13,587 nucleotides of DNA, from assembly GCA_902767235.1 (NCBI GenBank), contig CACXGR010000220.1, positions 1 to 13,587 on the forward strand, in the 5' to 3' direction. Under the pieces are notes generated by a model, which saw only the letters and a list, made by a program, of their open reading frames with translations, was not told where the DNA came from and searched no databases. The DNA is from an uncultured Lachnospiraceae bacterium (GTDB lineage: Bacteria > Bacillota > Clostridia > Lachnospirales > Lachnospiraceae). A program made the translations under genes and the position numbers. Positions 1-6,437 of the stretch are shown one piece after another. Numbering within the stretch: the first letter of the stretch is position 1; the number at the start of each line of letters is the position of its first letter.

Positions 1-1000
1 TGTCTCCGATGTAAACATCATTCAAAATGAGTGAATTCCTAATTACACAATTATTGCCAACATAGACCTGTTGGAACAATACAGAATCCTCCACCGTTCC
101 GTTCACGATACAGCCGCTTGACAATAAACTGTTCCTGACCTTCACTCCGACATTATATTTTGCCGGCGGAAGATCCGCGACCTTGGAATGAACCTCGGGG
201 TACTGTTTGAAGAAATAGTCCCTGATCTGCGGATTCAGAAAATCCATATTCGTCTTGTAATAATCCTCAACAGTTGCAATATTGCTCCAATAGTTGTGCA
301 GTTTAAAACCATAGATCCGTTTCAATCCTCTGTAGCGGATGAGGATATCCTGAACCAGGTCGTAACGGTTCTCCTCCATGCTCTTTTCTAACAGTTCGAT
401 CAGAAGTCTTCTCCTGATCACATAGATCCCGCATGAAATCGTACTGTACTGCGCCACGACGGGCTTCTCCACGAATTCCTGGATCCTTCCGTCCGCGTCC
501 ATCTGCACGGTGCCGTATCGCTCCACGCTAAAGTTTTCCGGCATTTCTTTGACCACAACCGTGATATCGGCTCTCTTTTCGACATGGTATTCCAGTACCT
601 CGTTGTAGTCCATCTTATACACACAATCCCCCGAAGCGATCACTACGTAGGGCTCATGTGATGTCTTAAGAAAACTGATATTCTGGGCGATCGCGTCAGC
701 TGTCCCACGGTACCACTGACTGTTGGCGTCCGCAAAGGAAGGCGTAAAGAGGTACATACCTCCCTGCTTCCGCCCGAAATCCCACCATTTGGACGACGCC
801 AGGTGTTCATTCAGACTTCTGGAATTATATTGCGTAAGTACAGCGACCTTTTGGATCCGCGAATGCTCCATGTTGCTCAGTGCAAAGTCTATGCTGCGGT
901 AACTGCCCGCTACAGGCATCGCGCACACAGCTCTGCGCCTCGACAGCTCTTTCATCCGCCTGCTGTTGCCTCCGGCCAAAATAACTCCTACTGCCCTCAT
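1..1000 (-). CDS. glgD: GlgD, glucose-1-phosphate adenylyltransferase-like subunit (partial, 3' end off the window)
   Basis: The frame is open without a stop from the ATG at 1000 down to base 1, giving 333 residues of a protein usually about 370 long. It has the sugar-nucleotidyltransferase fold of GlgC: an N-terminal LAGGNSRRMKEL loop (residues 8-19), YRSIDFALSNM (34-44), SGDCVYKMDY (123-132), FVEKP (166-170), and the start of a left-handed beta-helix after about residue 285. Compared with the GlgC encoded just upstream, the nucleotide loop GGQGSRL has become GGNSRRM and the AKPA lysine motif is missing, which fits the Firmicutes GlgD type. In that family GlgD pairs with GlgC and modulates it, with little activity of its own. 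The start codon overlaps the glgC stop (ATGA), so translation is probably coupled. GlgD rather than a second GlgC is a firm call, based on the degenerate loop and gene order. Confidence 0.95.
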   Translation of the reverse strand, partial: MRAVGVILAGGNSRRMKELSRRRAVCAMPVAGSYRSIDFALSNMEHSRIQKVAVLTQYNSRSLNEHLASSKWWDFGRKQGGMYLFTPSFADANSQWYRGTADAIAQNISFLKTSHEPYVVIASGDCVYKMDYNEVLEYHVEKRADITVVVKEMPENFSVERYGTVQMDADGRIQEFVEKPVVAQYSTISCGIYVIRRRLLIELLEKSMEENRYDLVQDILIRYRGLKRIYGFKLHNYWSNIATVEDYYKTNMDFLNPQIRDYFFKQYPEVHSKVADLPPAKYNVGVKVRNSLLSSGCIVNGTVEDSVLFQQVYVGNNCVIRNSLILNDVYIGD

Positions 1001-2274
1001 TCCACGTCACCTTCTTTCACCAGAGTTTTTCCGCTCTCAAGCCTGCTGCCGGGATAATCCTCCGCAGTCGTCACGCCGCTGATCATCACATTTTTACCGA
1101 TGCTGACGCCGGCGGGGATCACCGTCCCTTCTCCCAGTGTAACGATACCTTCTCTGTAAACATCAGGTCTGCTGTCATTGGGAATATCGCTGCCTTCGCC
1201 AAGAACGACTCCGTCTCCAATCGTGACATTTTCTGCAGCGATGACTTTGTAAAGCCTGCTGCCGGCGCCGACCCGGGTTCCGTTCATGATGATGGAATCC
1301 CTCACCTCTGCGCCTTTTTCGATCGTCACATCACAGCCGATGACAGAATTGTATATCCTACCGTACACCTCTGTTCCTTCACCGATGATCGTCCTCTCAG
1401 CAACACTTTCCGGGCCAAAATACTGCGGCACATTGGATGTGCTCTTCGTGTAGATCTTCCAATACTCCTCGTACAGGTTGAATTCCGGTACGATGTCGAT
1501 CAGCTCCATATTGGCCTCCCAGTAGGAAGTCAGAGTGCCGACGTCTTTCCAGTATCCGTTGAATTCGTACGCATAGAGCGGTGATCCGTTGTCACGGCAG
1601 TAAGGAATGATATGCTTGCCGAAGTCAAGGTTGGGCTGCTCCTTATTGGTGACCAGCGCATCTTTCAGCGTCTTCCAGTTGAAAATATAGATTCCCATGG
1701 AAGCCAGATTGCTGCGGGGATGCGCGGGCTTCTCTTCAAAGTCCACAATCCTCTTGTCCTCGTCGGTGATCATGATTCCGAAACGGCTTGCCTCCTCCAT
1801 CGGGACGGGCATGACAGCGATGGTTACGTCCGCCTTGTTTTCCTTGTGGAAATCCAGCATAGACTCATAATCCATCTTATAGATATGATCTCCGGACAGA
1901 ATCAGCACGTAGTCGGGATTAAAGCTCTCCATATAGGCCAGGTTCTGATAGATCGCGTTGGCTGTTCCCGTATACCATTCCGTATGCCGCATCTGCTCAT
2001 ACGGCGAGAGAATGGAAACACCGCCAACGTTCTTATCAAGATCCCACGGAATCCCGATTCCGACATGCGTATTCAATCGAAGCGGCATATACTGTGTCAG
2101 AACGCCGACCGTATCCACACCTGAATTGATGCAGTTGCTCAGCGGAAAATCGATGATCCTGTACTTTCCGCCGAAAGATACCGCCGGTTTGGCCATATTT
2201 GATGTAAGAATTCCAAGTCTGCTGCCCTGGCCGCCTGCTAACAGCATGGCGATCATTTCTTTTTTAACTATCAT
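997..2274 (-). CDS. glgC: GlgC, glucose-1-phosphate adenylyltransferase
   Basis: This 425-residue enzyme makes ADP-glucose from glucose-1-phosphate and ATP, the committed step of bacterial glycogen synthesis in the cytosol. Visible motifs: LLAGGQGSRL (residues 11-20), AKPAVSFGGKYRIIDF (28-43), SGDHIYKMDY (127-136, with Asp129 matching the catalytic Asp of the family), FEEKP (179-183, Lys182 matching the glucose-1-phosphate lysine), and a C-terminal left-handed beta-helix of hexapeptide-like repeats from about 285 to 400. The frame extends upstream to 2337, but the ATG at 2274 was chosen because AGAGGTGG (2279-2286) precedes it and family members begin near this MIVKKEMIAMLLAGG. It is the first gene of a glgC-glgD pair. 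The upstream 63 bases hold two GTATACAAT repeats that may be regulatory. Confidence 0.97.
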   Translation of the reverse strand: MIVKKEMIAMLLAGGQGSRLGILTSNMAKPAVSFGGKYRIIDFPLSNCINSGVDTVGVLTQYMPLRLNTHVGIGIPWDLDKNVGGVSILSPYEQMRHTEWYTGTANAIYQNLAYMESFNPDYVLILSGDHIYKMDYESMLDFHKENKADVTIAVMPVPMEEASRFGIMITDEDKRIVDFEEKPAHPRSNLASMGIYIFNWKTLKDALVTNKEQPNLDFGKHIIPYCRDNGSPLYAYEFNGYWKDVGTLTSYWEANMELIDIVPEFNLYEEYWKIYTKSTSNVPQYFGPESVAERTIIGEGTEVYGRIYNSVIGCDVTIEKGAEVRDSIIMNGTRVGAGSRLYKVIAAENVTIGDGVVLGEGSDIPNDSRPDVYREGIVTLGEGTVIPAGVSIGKNVMISGVTTAEDYPGSRLESGKTLVKEGDVE

Positions 2275-2307
2275 GTTGCCACCTCTGGTATGAATATTGC
2301 CAAAATA

Positions 2308-2330
2308 GTATACAATTTTACGTATACAAT
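2308..2330 (-). repeat. Paired GTATACAAT direct repeats in the glgC leader
   Basis: GTATACAAT occurs twice on the plus strand (2308-2316 and 2322-2330), starts 14 bp apart with a 5-bp spacer. Each copy contains the palindrome GTATAC. The copies lie between the predicted -10 box and the glgC ribosome site, a classic position for a repressor. TTGTATAC resembles the core of some GntR-family operators, but that link is inference. Confidence 0.5.
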
Positions 2331-2341
2331 TAAGCAATGAT

Positions 2342-2370
2342 ATTATAACACACCGCTCATAGAAAAGGAA
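2342..2370 (-). promoter_or_regulatory. Probable glgCD promoter (extended -10)
   Basis: On the minus strand TATAAT (2342-2347) is preceded by TG at the extended -10 position (TGTTATAAT). A weak -35 (TTCCTT, 2365-2370) sits 17 bases upstream. Transcription would start near 2335, giving a leader of about 60 bases before the glgC ATG. The -10 is perfect but the -35 is poor, so an activator may be needed. Confidence 0.6.
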
Positions 2371-2455
2371 CTGCGCATTATACTCACTGATTTGTTTTGG
2401 GATGTGTGTTTTTTCGTTTTATTTCATGAAATTCCGCCCCTGCTTCCCCACAGCT

Positions 2456-2484
2456 TTGACTTGTCTGATATCATAGTGTATGAT
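2456..2484 (+). promoter_or_regulatory. Probable murC promoter (sigma-A type)
   Basis: TTGACT (2456-2461) and TATGAT (2479-2484) are separated by 17 bases, each with 5 of 6 consensus bases. The transcript would start near 2491, about 90 bases before the murC ATG. A 17-bp dyad, TATCATA-GTG-TATGATA (2469-2485), covers the -10 box and part of the spacer and could be an operator. Confidence 0.7.
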
Positions 2485-2582
2485 ACGAGCGTTAACTGAT
2501 CAAAACACAGACACCGGATTCGGGATCTGTCCAAATATCAACTGTACCCGCAATATCGTACAGAACAGCACACGGAGGTCTT

Positions 2583-3971
2583 ATGTATCAGATCGATCTT
2601 AACAAACCGGTAAATGTATATTTTTCAGGGATCGGCGGAATATCCATGAGCGGACTTGCCAGGATCCTGCACAGCAGAGGCTTCAGGGTGTCCGGCTCCG
2701 ACCGCGCCGCCTCCGGCATCACCGAGGGACTGAATGCGGACGGCATCCCCGTCATCATCGGACAGGCGGAGGAAAACATTACGCCTGATATCGACTTGGT
2801 CGTGTTCACCGCCGCCATCCATCCCGACAACCCGGAATACATCGCCGTGTCCCGGCTCGGCATCCCCCACATCAACCGCTCCGTGCTGCTGGGCCAGATC
2901 ATGCGCGGTTTCAAGGATCCGGTGGCGGTCAGCGGCACCCACGGAAAGACGACGACGACTTCCATGATCTCAGAGATCCTGGTGGAAGCCGGAACAGATC
3001 CCACCCTGTCCGTCGGCGGCATGCTCAGCAGCATCGGCGGCAATGTAAGGATCGGGCAGAGCTCCTATTTTGCCGCGGAGGCATGTGAATATACCAACAG
3101 CTTTCTCGATATGTTCCCGGGCATCGGCATCATCCTGGATATCGACGAGGACCACCTCGACTTCTTCAAGGATATAAACGACATCCGCCGCTCCTTCAGG
3201 AAATTCGCACAGCTTATTCCCGCAGACGGCGCCCTGATCATCAACACGCAGATCCCCGATCACGAGGAGATCTCCGGCGGCCTTGACTGCGACGTGATCC
3301 TGTACGGTCCCGATGACAGCGCCGATTACTGGCCGGAAGACATTACCTATGACGAATTTGCACACCCGTCCTACACCCTGTGCAGCCGCGGAAGCGACGG
3401 CTCCGTGTCAAGGCAGCCCATCTCACTGAGCGTACCCGGCGAGCACAACGTCTACAATTCCATGGCAGCCATCGCCGCTGCGGACCGCCTCGGAATCTCC
3501 CGCGAACACACCGCAGCCGCGCTAGGGAACTACAGGGGTACGGAGCGGCGCTTTGAGATCCTGGGTACCAGGAACGGCTTTACGGTCATTGACGATTATG
3601 CCCACCATCCCACAGAGATCGAGGCGACGCTGCGCACGGCGGCCAACTATCCCCACCACAGGATCTTCTGCGTGTTCCAGTCCCACACCTACACGAGGAC
3701 CAAGGCACTGATGAAGGAATTCGCGAAGGCGCTGACCCTGGCGGACAACGTGATCCTGGCGCCCATTTATCCCGCCAGAGAGACCGACGACCTGGGCATC
3801 AGCCACCGCACGCTGGCGGCGGAGATCGAGGCGCTCGGTCATCCCTGCCTCTGTCTGGACACATTTGAAGAGATTGAAAACTTTATTCTGCAAAATTGCC
3901 AATCCGGTGATTTGGTGATAACCATGGGCGCCGGAGATGTCAATAAAATAGGGCATAATCTGGTCTCCTGA
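2583..3971 (+). CDS. murC: MurC, UDP-N-acetylmuramate--L-alanine ligase
   Basis: This cytosolic Mur ligase adds L-alanine to UDP-N-acetylmuramate using ATP, the first step in building the peptidoglycan stem peptide. The 462 residues match the family's usual length. Visible are the N-terminal UDP-binding Rossmann glycine motif GIGGISMSG (16-24), the ATP loop SGTHGKTTTT (117-126), the metal/substrate region EACEY (166-170) and DEDHLD (188-193), GEHNVYN (286-292), ERRFE (321-325), DDYAHHP (337-343), FQSHTYTRT (365-373) and MGAGD (448-452). SGTHGKTTTT with DDYAHHP points to MurC rather than MurD, MurE or MurF. The ATG follows CGGAGG with a short 4-base gap. It appears to be transcribed alone from its own promoter. 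The next gene starts 353 bases later and no clear terminator lies between them. Confidence 0.97.
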   Translation: MYQIDLNKPVNVYFSGIGGISMSGLARILHSRGFRVSGSDRAASGITEGLNADGIPVIIGQAEENITPDIDLVVFTAAIHPDNPEYIAVSRLGIPHINRSVLLGQIMRGFKDPVAVSGTHGKTTTTSMISEILVEAGTDPTLSVGGMLSSIGGNVRIGQSSYFAAEACEYTNSFLDMFPGIGIILDIDEDHLDFFKDINDIRRSFRKFAQLIPADGALIINTQIPDHEEISGGLDCDVILYGPDDSADYWPEDITYDEFAHPSYTLCSRGSDGSVSRQPISLSVPGEHNVYNSMAAIAAADRLGISREHTAAALGNYRGTERRFEILGTRNGFTVIDDYAHHPTEIEATLRTAANYPHHRIFCVFQSHTYTRTKALMKEFAKALTLADNVILAPIYPARETDDLGISHRTLAAEIEALGHPCLCLDTFEEIENFILQNCQSGDLVITMGAGDVNKIGHNLVS

Positions 3972-3987
3972 CATGGACTGTCCACTT

Positions 3988-4103
3988 TTTTCCACATCAT
4001 CCACCTGACCGCGCCGGTCCGGCAATGTGGAAATCCCTCTTCCGCAAAACATGGAATAAAAGGACTTTCGCGGCATGTATCCGCATTATCCACATTTTCC
4101 ACA
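3988..4103 (+). promoter_or_regulatory. Cluster of DnaA-box-like 9-mers
   Basis: A perfect DnaA box, TTATCCACA, sits at 4086-4094 and is followed without a gap by TTTTCCACA (4095-4103, one mismatch). Another TTTTCCACA is at 3988-3996. Weaker copies, two mismatches each, are TCATCCACC (3997-4005) and, on the minus strand, ATTTCCACA (4026-4034). A further degenerate unit TTTTCCGGT follows at 4104-4112. The cluster ends about 95 bases before the predicted transcription start of the dnaD-dnaC operon. DnaA binding is inferred from the motif only. Confidence 0.6.
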
Positions 4104-4161
4104 TTTTCCGGTTTTCGGGCCGGACCGGAAGCGTCGGATTTATTTATGGACAAAATGACCA

Positions 4162-4190
4162 TTTCGCTGTTTTGGGGCCTGTGCTATACT
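4162..4190 (+). promoter_or_regulatory. Probable promoter of the dnaD-dnaC-prs operon
   Basis: TATACT (4185-4190) carries the extended -10 TG (TGCTATACT). The -35 (TTTCGC, 4162-4167, 17-base spacing) is poor. Transcription would start near 4197, giving a leader of about 128 bases that includes the palindrome GGAGCGCGCTCC (4224-4235). Confidence 0.55.
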
Positions 4191-4223
4191 GCTCTTGTCA
4201 ATTAAGCTATATTGCCGCAATTT

Positions 4224-4235
4224 GGAGCGCGCTCC
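4224..4235. repeat. 12-bp perfect palindrome GGAGCGCGCTCC
   Basis: This palindrome begins about 27 bases after the predicted transcription start of the dnaD operon. It could be an operator, or form a short hairpin in the leader. Nothing else supports a specific regulator. Confidence 0.4.
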
Positions 4236-4310
4236 GCCGCGGTTTCTATATCTGAAACGTGTATATGCCCGTACCGCCATTGCTTTTTTCGGGTACTTTG
4301 CGCATGAAAA

Positions 4311-4316
4311 GAGGGG
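4311..4316 (+). promoter_or_regulatory. Ribosome binding site deciding the TTG start of dnaD
   Basis: GAGGGG lies 8 bases before the TTG at 4325. It fits that start and not the ATGs at 4259 or 4304, since the site lies downstream of both. Confidence 0.65.
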
Positions 4317-4324
4317 TTTGTAAA

Positions 4325-5317
4325 TTGTTCACGGTCTACAGCGAAAACAGCTTGGGAACAACTCTTGTTTCTAATATATTCATCGACAATTACATGAAGG
4401 ACGCCAATGACGCGCAGCTGAAGGTCTATCTCTATCTTCTCCGCATGATGAATGCCGGGAGATCCACCAGCATTTCCGACATGGCGGACCGCTTCAACCA
4501 CACCGAGAGGGAAGTCCTGCGTTCGATCCGCTACTGGGAGAGCCGCGGGCTTCTCGAGCTCAAATTCGACGGCACAGGAAACCTCGCTGCTCTGCACCTG
4601 GTGTCTCCGCAGCCGCAGGATATCGTCCGCAGCCGTCCTGTGCCCTTTGGCGAAGAAAAGGGCCCGGCCGCTTCGGATGCGCGCGCCCTTTTCGAGCTCA
4701 CCGCAGAGGATCGCTTTGCGGACCGGTCTCCGGTACCGCCCCTGCCCAGACTGGGCCAGATGGCGATCCCTGCGCAGCATGCACCTGTTCCGGGTGTTTC
4801 TGCCGCCGCTCCTGATGCGCCTGCCGCCGCTCCGGCTCCTGCCGCAGACCGCGCCCCTGCCGAAGAGACAGGCGGCGTCTCTTCTGCCCGCAGCGCAGCC
4901 GTCCGCACCGCCGAAGCCTCCACGGAGGCCATAGAGGCATTCCGCAGCAGCGCCAAGAGAGCACAGCTCTTATTCGTGATCGAGCAGTATATCGGCAAGC
5001 CTCTTTCCCCCAAAGAGATCGAGTCCGTGTACTATATTTCCGAGCAGCTTCACTTCTCAGACTCGCTGATCGATTACCTTCTTCAGTATTGCATCGACAG
5101 GGGCAAGAAGGACTTCCGCTACATCGAAAAGGTGGCGGTCAACTGGGCAGAGAACGGGATCACCACGCCCAAGCAGGCTGAGCGGGCCGTTTCCAATTTC
5201 GGAAAGAACAGACGGGGATCAGGCGCCGGCGTCAAGCCTTCCGCCAACCCCTTTAACCAGTTCGAGCAGAACCAATACGACTTTGATCAGCTGGAAAAAG
5301 AGATCCTGGGCAATTGA
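4325..5317 (+). CDS. dnaD: DnaD-domain replication-initiation protein
   Basis: The family takes part in primosome assembly, remodelling DNA and helping bring in the replicative helicase. The TTG at 4325 gives 330 residues beginning MFTVYSENSLGTTLVSNIF, as is usual for clostridial members. The longer frame from 4259 adds 22 unlikely residues and has no suitable ribosome site. Residues 1 to about 95 form a winged-helix-like domain (KVYLYLLRMM, then a helix-turn-helix segment and a YWESRGLLEL wing). Residues about 134-188 are a low-complexity Pro/Ala linker. Residues about 209-288 are the C-terminal DnaD domain with the YxxxVxxxW signature (YIEKVAVNW, 266-274, I replaced by V), followed by a polar tail. 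The helicase-loader gene follows after 33 bases, which strongly supports a primosomal role. Whether it is the main DnaD or a DnaB-like paralogue cannot be settled here. Confidence 0.88.
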   Translation: MFTVYSENSLGTTLVSNIFIDNYMKDANDAQLKVYLYLLRMMNAGRSTSISDMADRFNHTEREVLRSIRYWESRGLLELKFDGTGNLAALHLVSPQPQDIVRSRPVPFGEEKGPAASDARALFELTAEDRFADRSPVPPLPRLGQMAIPAQHAPVPGVSAAAPDAPAAAPAPAADRAPAEETGGVSSARSAAVRTAEASTEAIEAFRSSAKRAQLLFVIEQYIGKPLSPKEIESVYYISEQLHFSDSLIDYLLQYCIDRGKKDFRYIEKVAVNWAENGITTPKQAERAVSNFGKNRRGSGAGVKPSANPFNQFEQNQYDFDQLEKEILGN

Positions 5318-5350
5318 TCGCCGCCCGGGCGTTCTTGATAAGGAGTATCC

Positions 5351-6388
5351 GTGTCACTGACCAGAGAACAGTACGATGAGATCGTACGCAGTTACATGCA
5401 GAAGCAGAACCGCAATCATCAGCTCGCTATGCAGCGGCGCGATGAAATATTCGCAAAGATTCCCGAATTTCGCGAACTGACGGACAAGGTCCCGGTGGTC
5501 GCGATGGGATATCTGCGCTCCAAACTGGGAGAAGGAGGAAGCACTCATCCTGATTCTCCCTTTTCTTTGCGTCCTGAACTGGAAAAGATCGCGGAGCGCA
5601 AGAAGAAGCTTCTGCTCTCAAACGGTTTTCCCGCCGATTATCTCGAGGAGAAGTATGACTGCCCTCTCTGCAGGGACACCGGTTTTGTCGACGGACACAA
5701 GTGCCGCTGTTTCCGCCAGAAAGAGATCGAAGTTCTCTACGACCATTCCCACCTGCAGGAACTTGTAAAGGAGCAGAATTTTGACACGCTCTCCGAGCGC
5801 TACTACAAGGGCGAAGACCTGCAGCGCTTCCGGGTCGCATCTGCCGCCTGCCGCCGCATGGCCGCGGAATTTGACGAGGTCTTCCGCAATATCTACCTGT
5901 ACGGCACCGTGGGGACCGGAAAGACCTTTCTGTCCATATGCATTGCCAGGGAACTTCTGGAGAGCTGCCATTCTGTTCTGTATTTCAGCGCCGCGGCGCT
6001 CTTTGACAAGCTGTCCATGTACGCCTTTGACGCCAAGGCCAAGAGCGAGCTGCGCAGCTTCACGCAGGATCTGTACGGCTGTGATCTTTTGATCATAGAT
6101 GACCTGGGCACCGAGCTCACGAACCAGTTCATATCCGCGCAGCTCTTCAGCTGCCTCAATGAACGTTTTCTGAACCGCAGATCGACAGTGATCTCGACCA
6201 ATCTTTCTCTCGGAGAGATGCAGCAGCGGTATTCCGACCGCGTTTTTTCCAGGATCACCAACAACTACGAACTCTACAAGCTGACCGGAAATGATATCCG
6301 CCTCATGAAGAGCAGGCTGCGCAGCCGCTCGTCAGCCGGCGCCGCAAACTGGAAGCATCCGTCCCAACAGACGGTATTCACACCATAA
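5351..6388 (+). CDS. dnaC: DnaC/DnaI-type AAA+ helicase loader
   Basis: This 345-residue ATPase is expected to load the replicative DnaB-type helicase at origins. It starts at GTG 5351, with AAGGAG (5340-5345) five bases upstream. Residues 1-100 are mostly helical and charged, as in helicase-binding domains of loaders. A Cys cluster CPLC-x10-CRC (Cys104, 107, 118, 120) looks like the zinc site seen in DnaI-type proteins. The AAA+ core has Walker A GTVGTGKT (185-192), Walker B LLIIDD (246-251), a sensor-like ISTNLS (281-286), and SDRVFSRI (295-302), which should contain the arginine finger. It follows dnaD by 33 bases and precedes prs by 49. IstB-type transposon helpers share this ATPase fold, but the Cys cluster, length and DnaD neighbour favour a chromosomal loader. 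Confidence 0.92.
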   Translation: MSLTREQYDEIVRSYMQKQNRNHQLAMQRRDEIFAKIPEFRELTDKVPVVAMGYLRSKLGEGGSTHPDSPFSLRPELEKIAERKKKLLLSNGFPADYLEEKYDCPLCRDTGFVDGHKCRCFRQKEIEVLYDHSHLQELVKEQNFDTLSERYYKGEDLQRFRVASAACRRMAAEFDEVFRNIYLYGTVGTGKTFLSICIARELLESCHSVLYFSAAALFDKLSMYAFDAKAKSELRSFTQDLYGCDLLIIDDLGTELTNQFISAQLFSCLNERFLNRRSTVISTNLSLGEMQQRYSDRVFSRITNNYELYKLTGNDIRLMKSRLRSRSSAGAANWKHPSQQTVFTP

Positions 6389-6391
6389 GAT

Positions 6392-6406
6392 ATGATACCC
6401 TATCAT
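6392..6406. repeat. Short inverted repeat ATGATA-CCC-TATCAT between dnaC and prs
   Basis: A perfect 6-bp dyad with a 3-base centre begins 4 bases after the loader stop codon. It has no U-tract, so it is not a standard terminator. Its TGATA half-sites also occur, in the opposite arrangement, in the dyad at the murC promoter (2469-2485). It may mark a binding site or an internal promoter region before prs. Chance is also possible. Confidence 0.3.
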
Positions 6407-6437
6407 CACTGTAAGCCAGAGAAAGCGAGGACTACTC

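Larger units (their letters stand above)
2275..2582. other. Divergent intergenic control region glgC/murC
   Basis: These 308 bases contain no supported gene. They hold the minus-strand glgC promoter and leader repeats (2308-2370), a 12-bp palindrome ATTTCATGAAAT (2421-2432), the plus-strand murC promoter (2456-2484) with a dyad on its -10, and a murC leader of about 90 bases. No terminator-like hairpin was seen, as expected between divergent genes. Confidence 0.7.
3972..4324 (+). other. Non-coding stretch upstream of dnaD with DnaA-box-like sites
   Basis: No convincing gene lies here. The plus-strand reading frame over 4025-4255 does not resemble a protein I recognise and no good ribosome site was noticed for it. 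The stretch holds a cluster of DnaA-box-like 9-mers (3988-4103), a 10-bp inverted repeat (4014-4023 with 4119-4128), an extended -10 promoter (4162-4190), a 12-bp palindrome (4224-4235), and the ribosome site for the downstream TTG start. I see no strong intrinsic terminator for murC. Confidence 0.65.

Noticed and set aside
4025..4255. 76-codon open frame between murC and dnaD
   Set aside because: It overlaps the DnaA-box cluster and the predicted promoter, and its sequence is not protein-like in any way I recognise.
3972..4324. Possible chromosomal replication origin
   Set aside because: A DnaA-box cluster alone is not enough: there is no dnaA or dnaN nearby and no clear AT-rich unwinding element. 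A regulatory or titration site is simpler.
5351..6388. IstB-type transposition helper instead of a helicase loader
   Set aside because: No transposase gene or inverted terminal repeats nearby; the Cys cluster and DnaD-domain neighbour fit a chromosomal loader.
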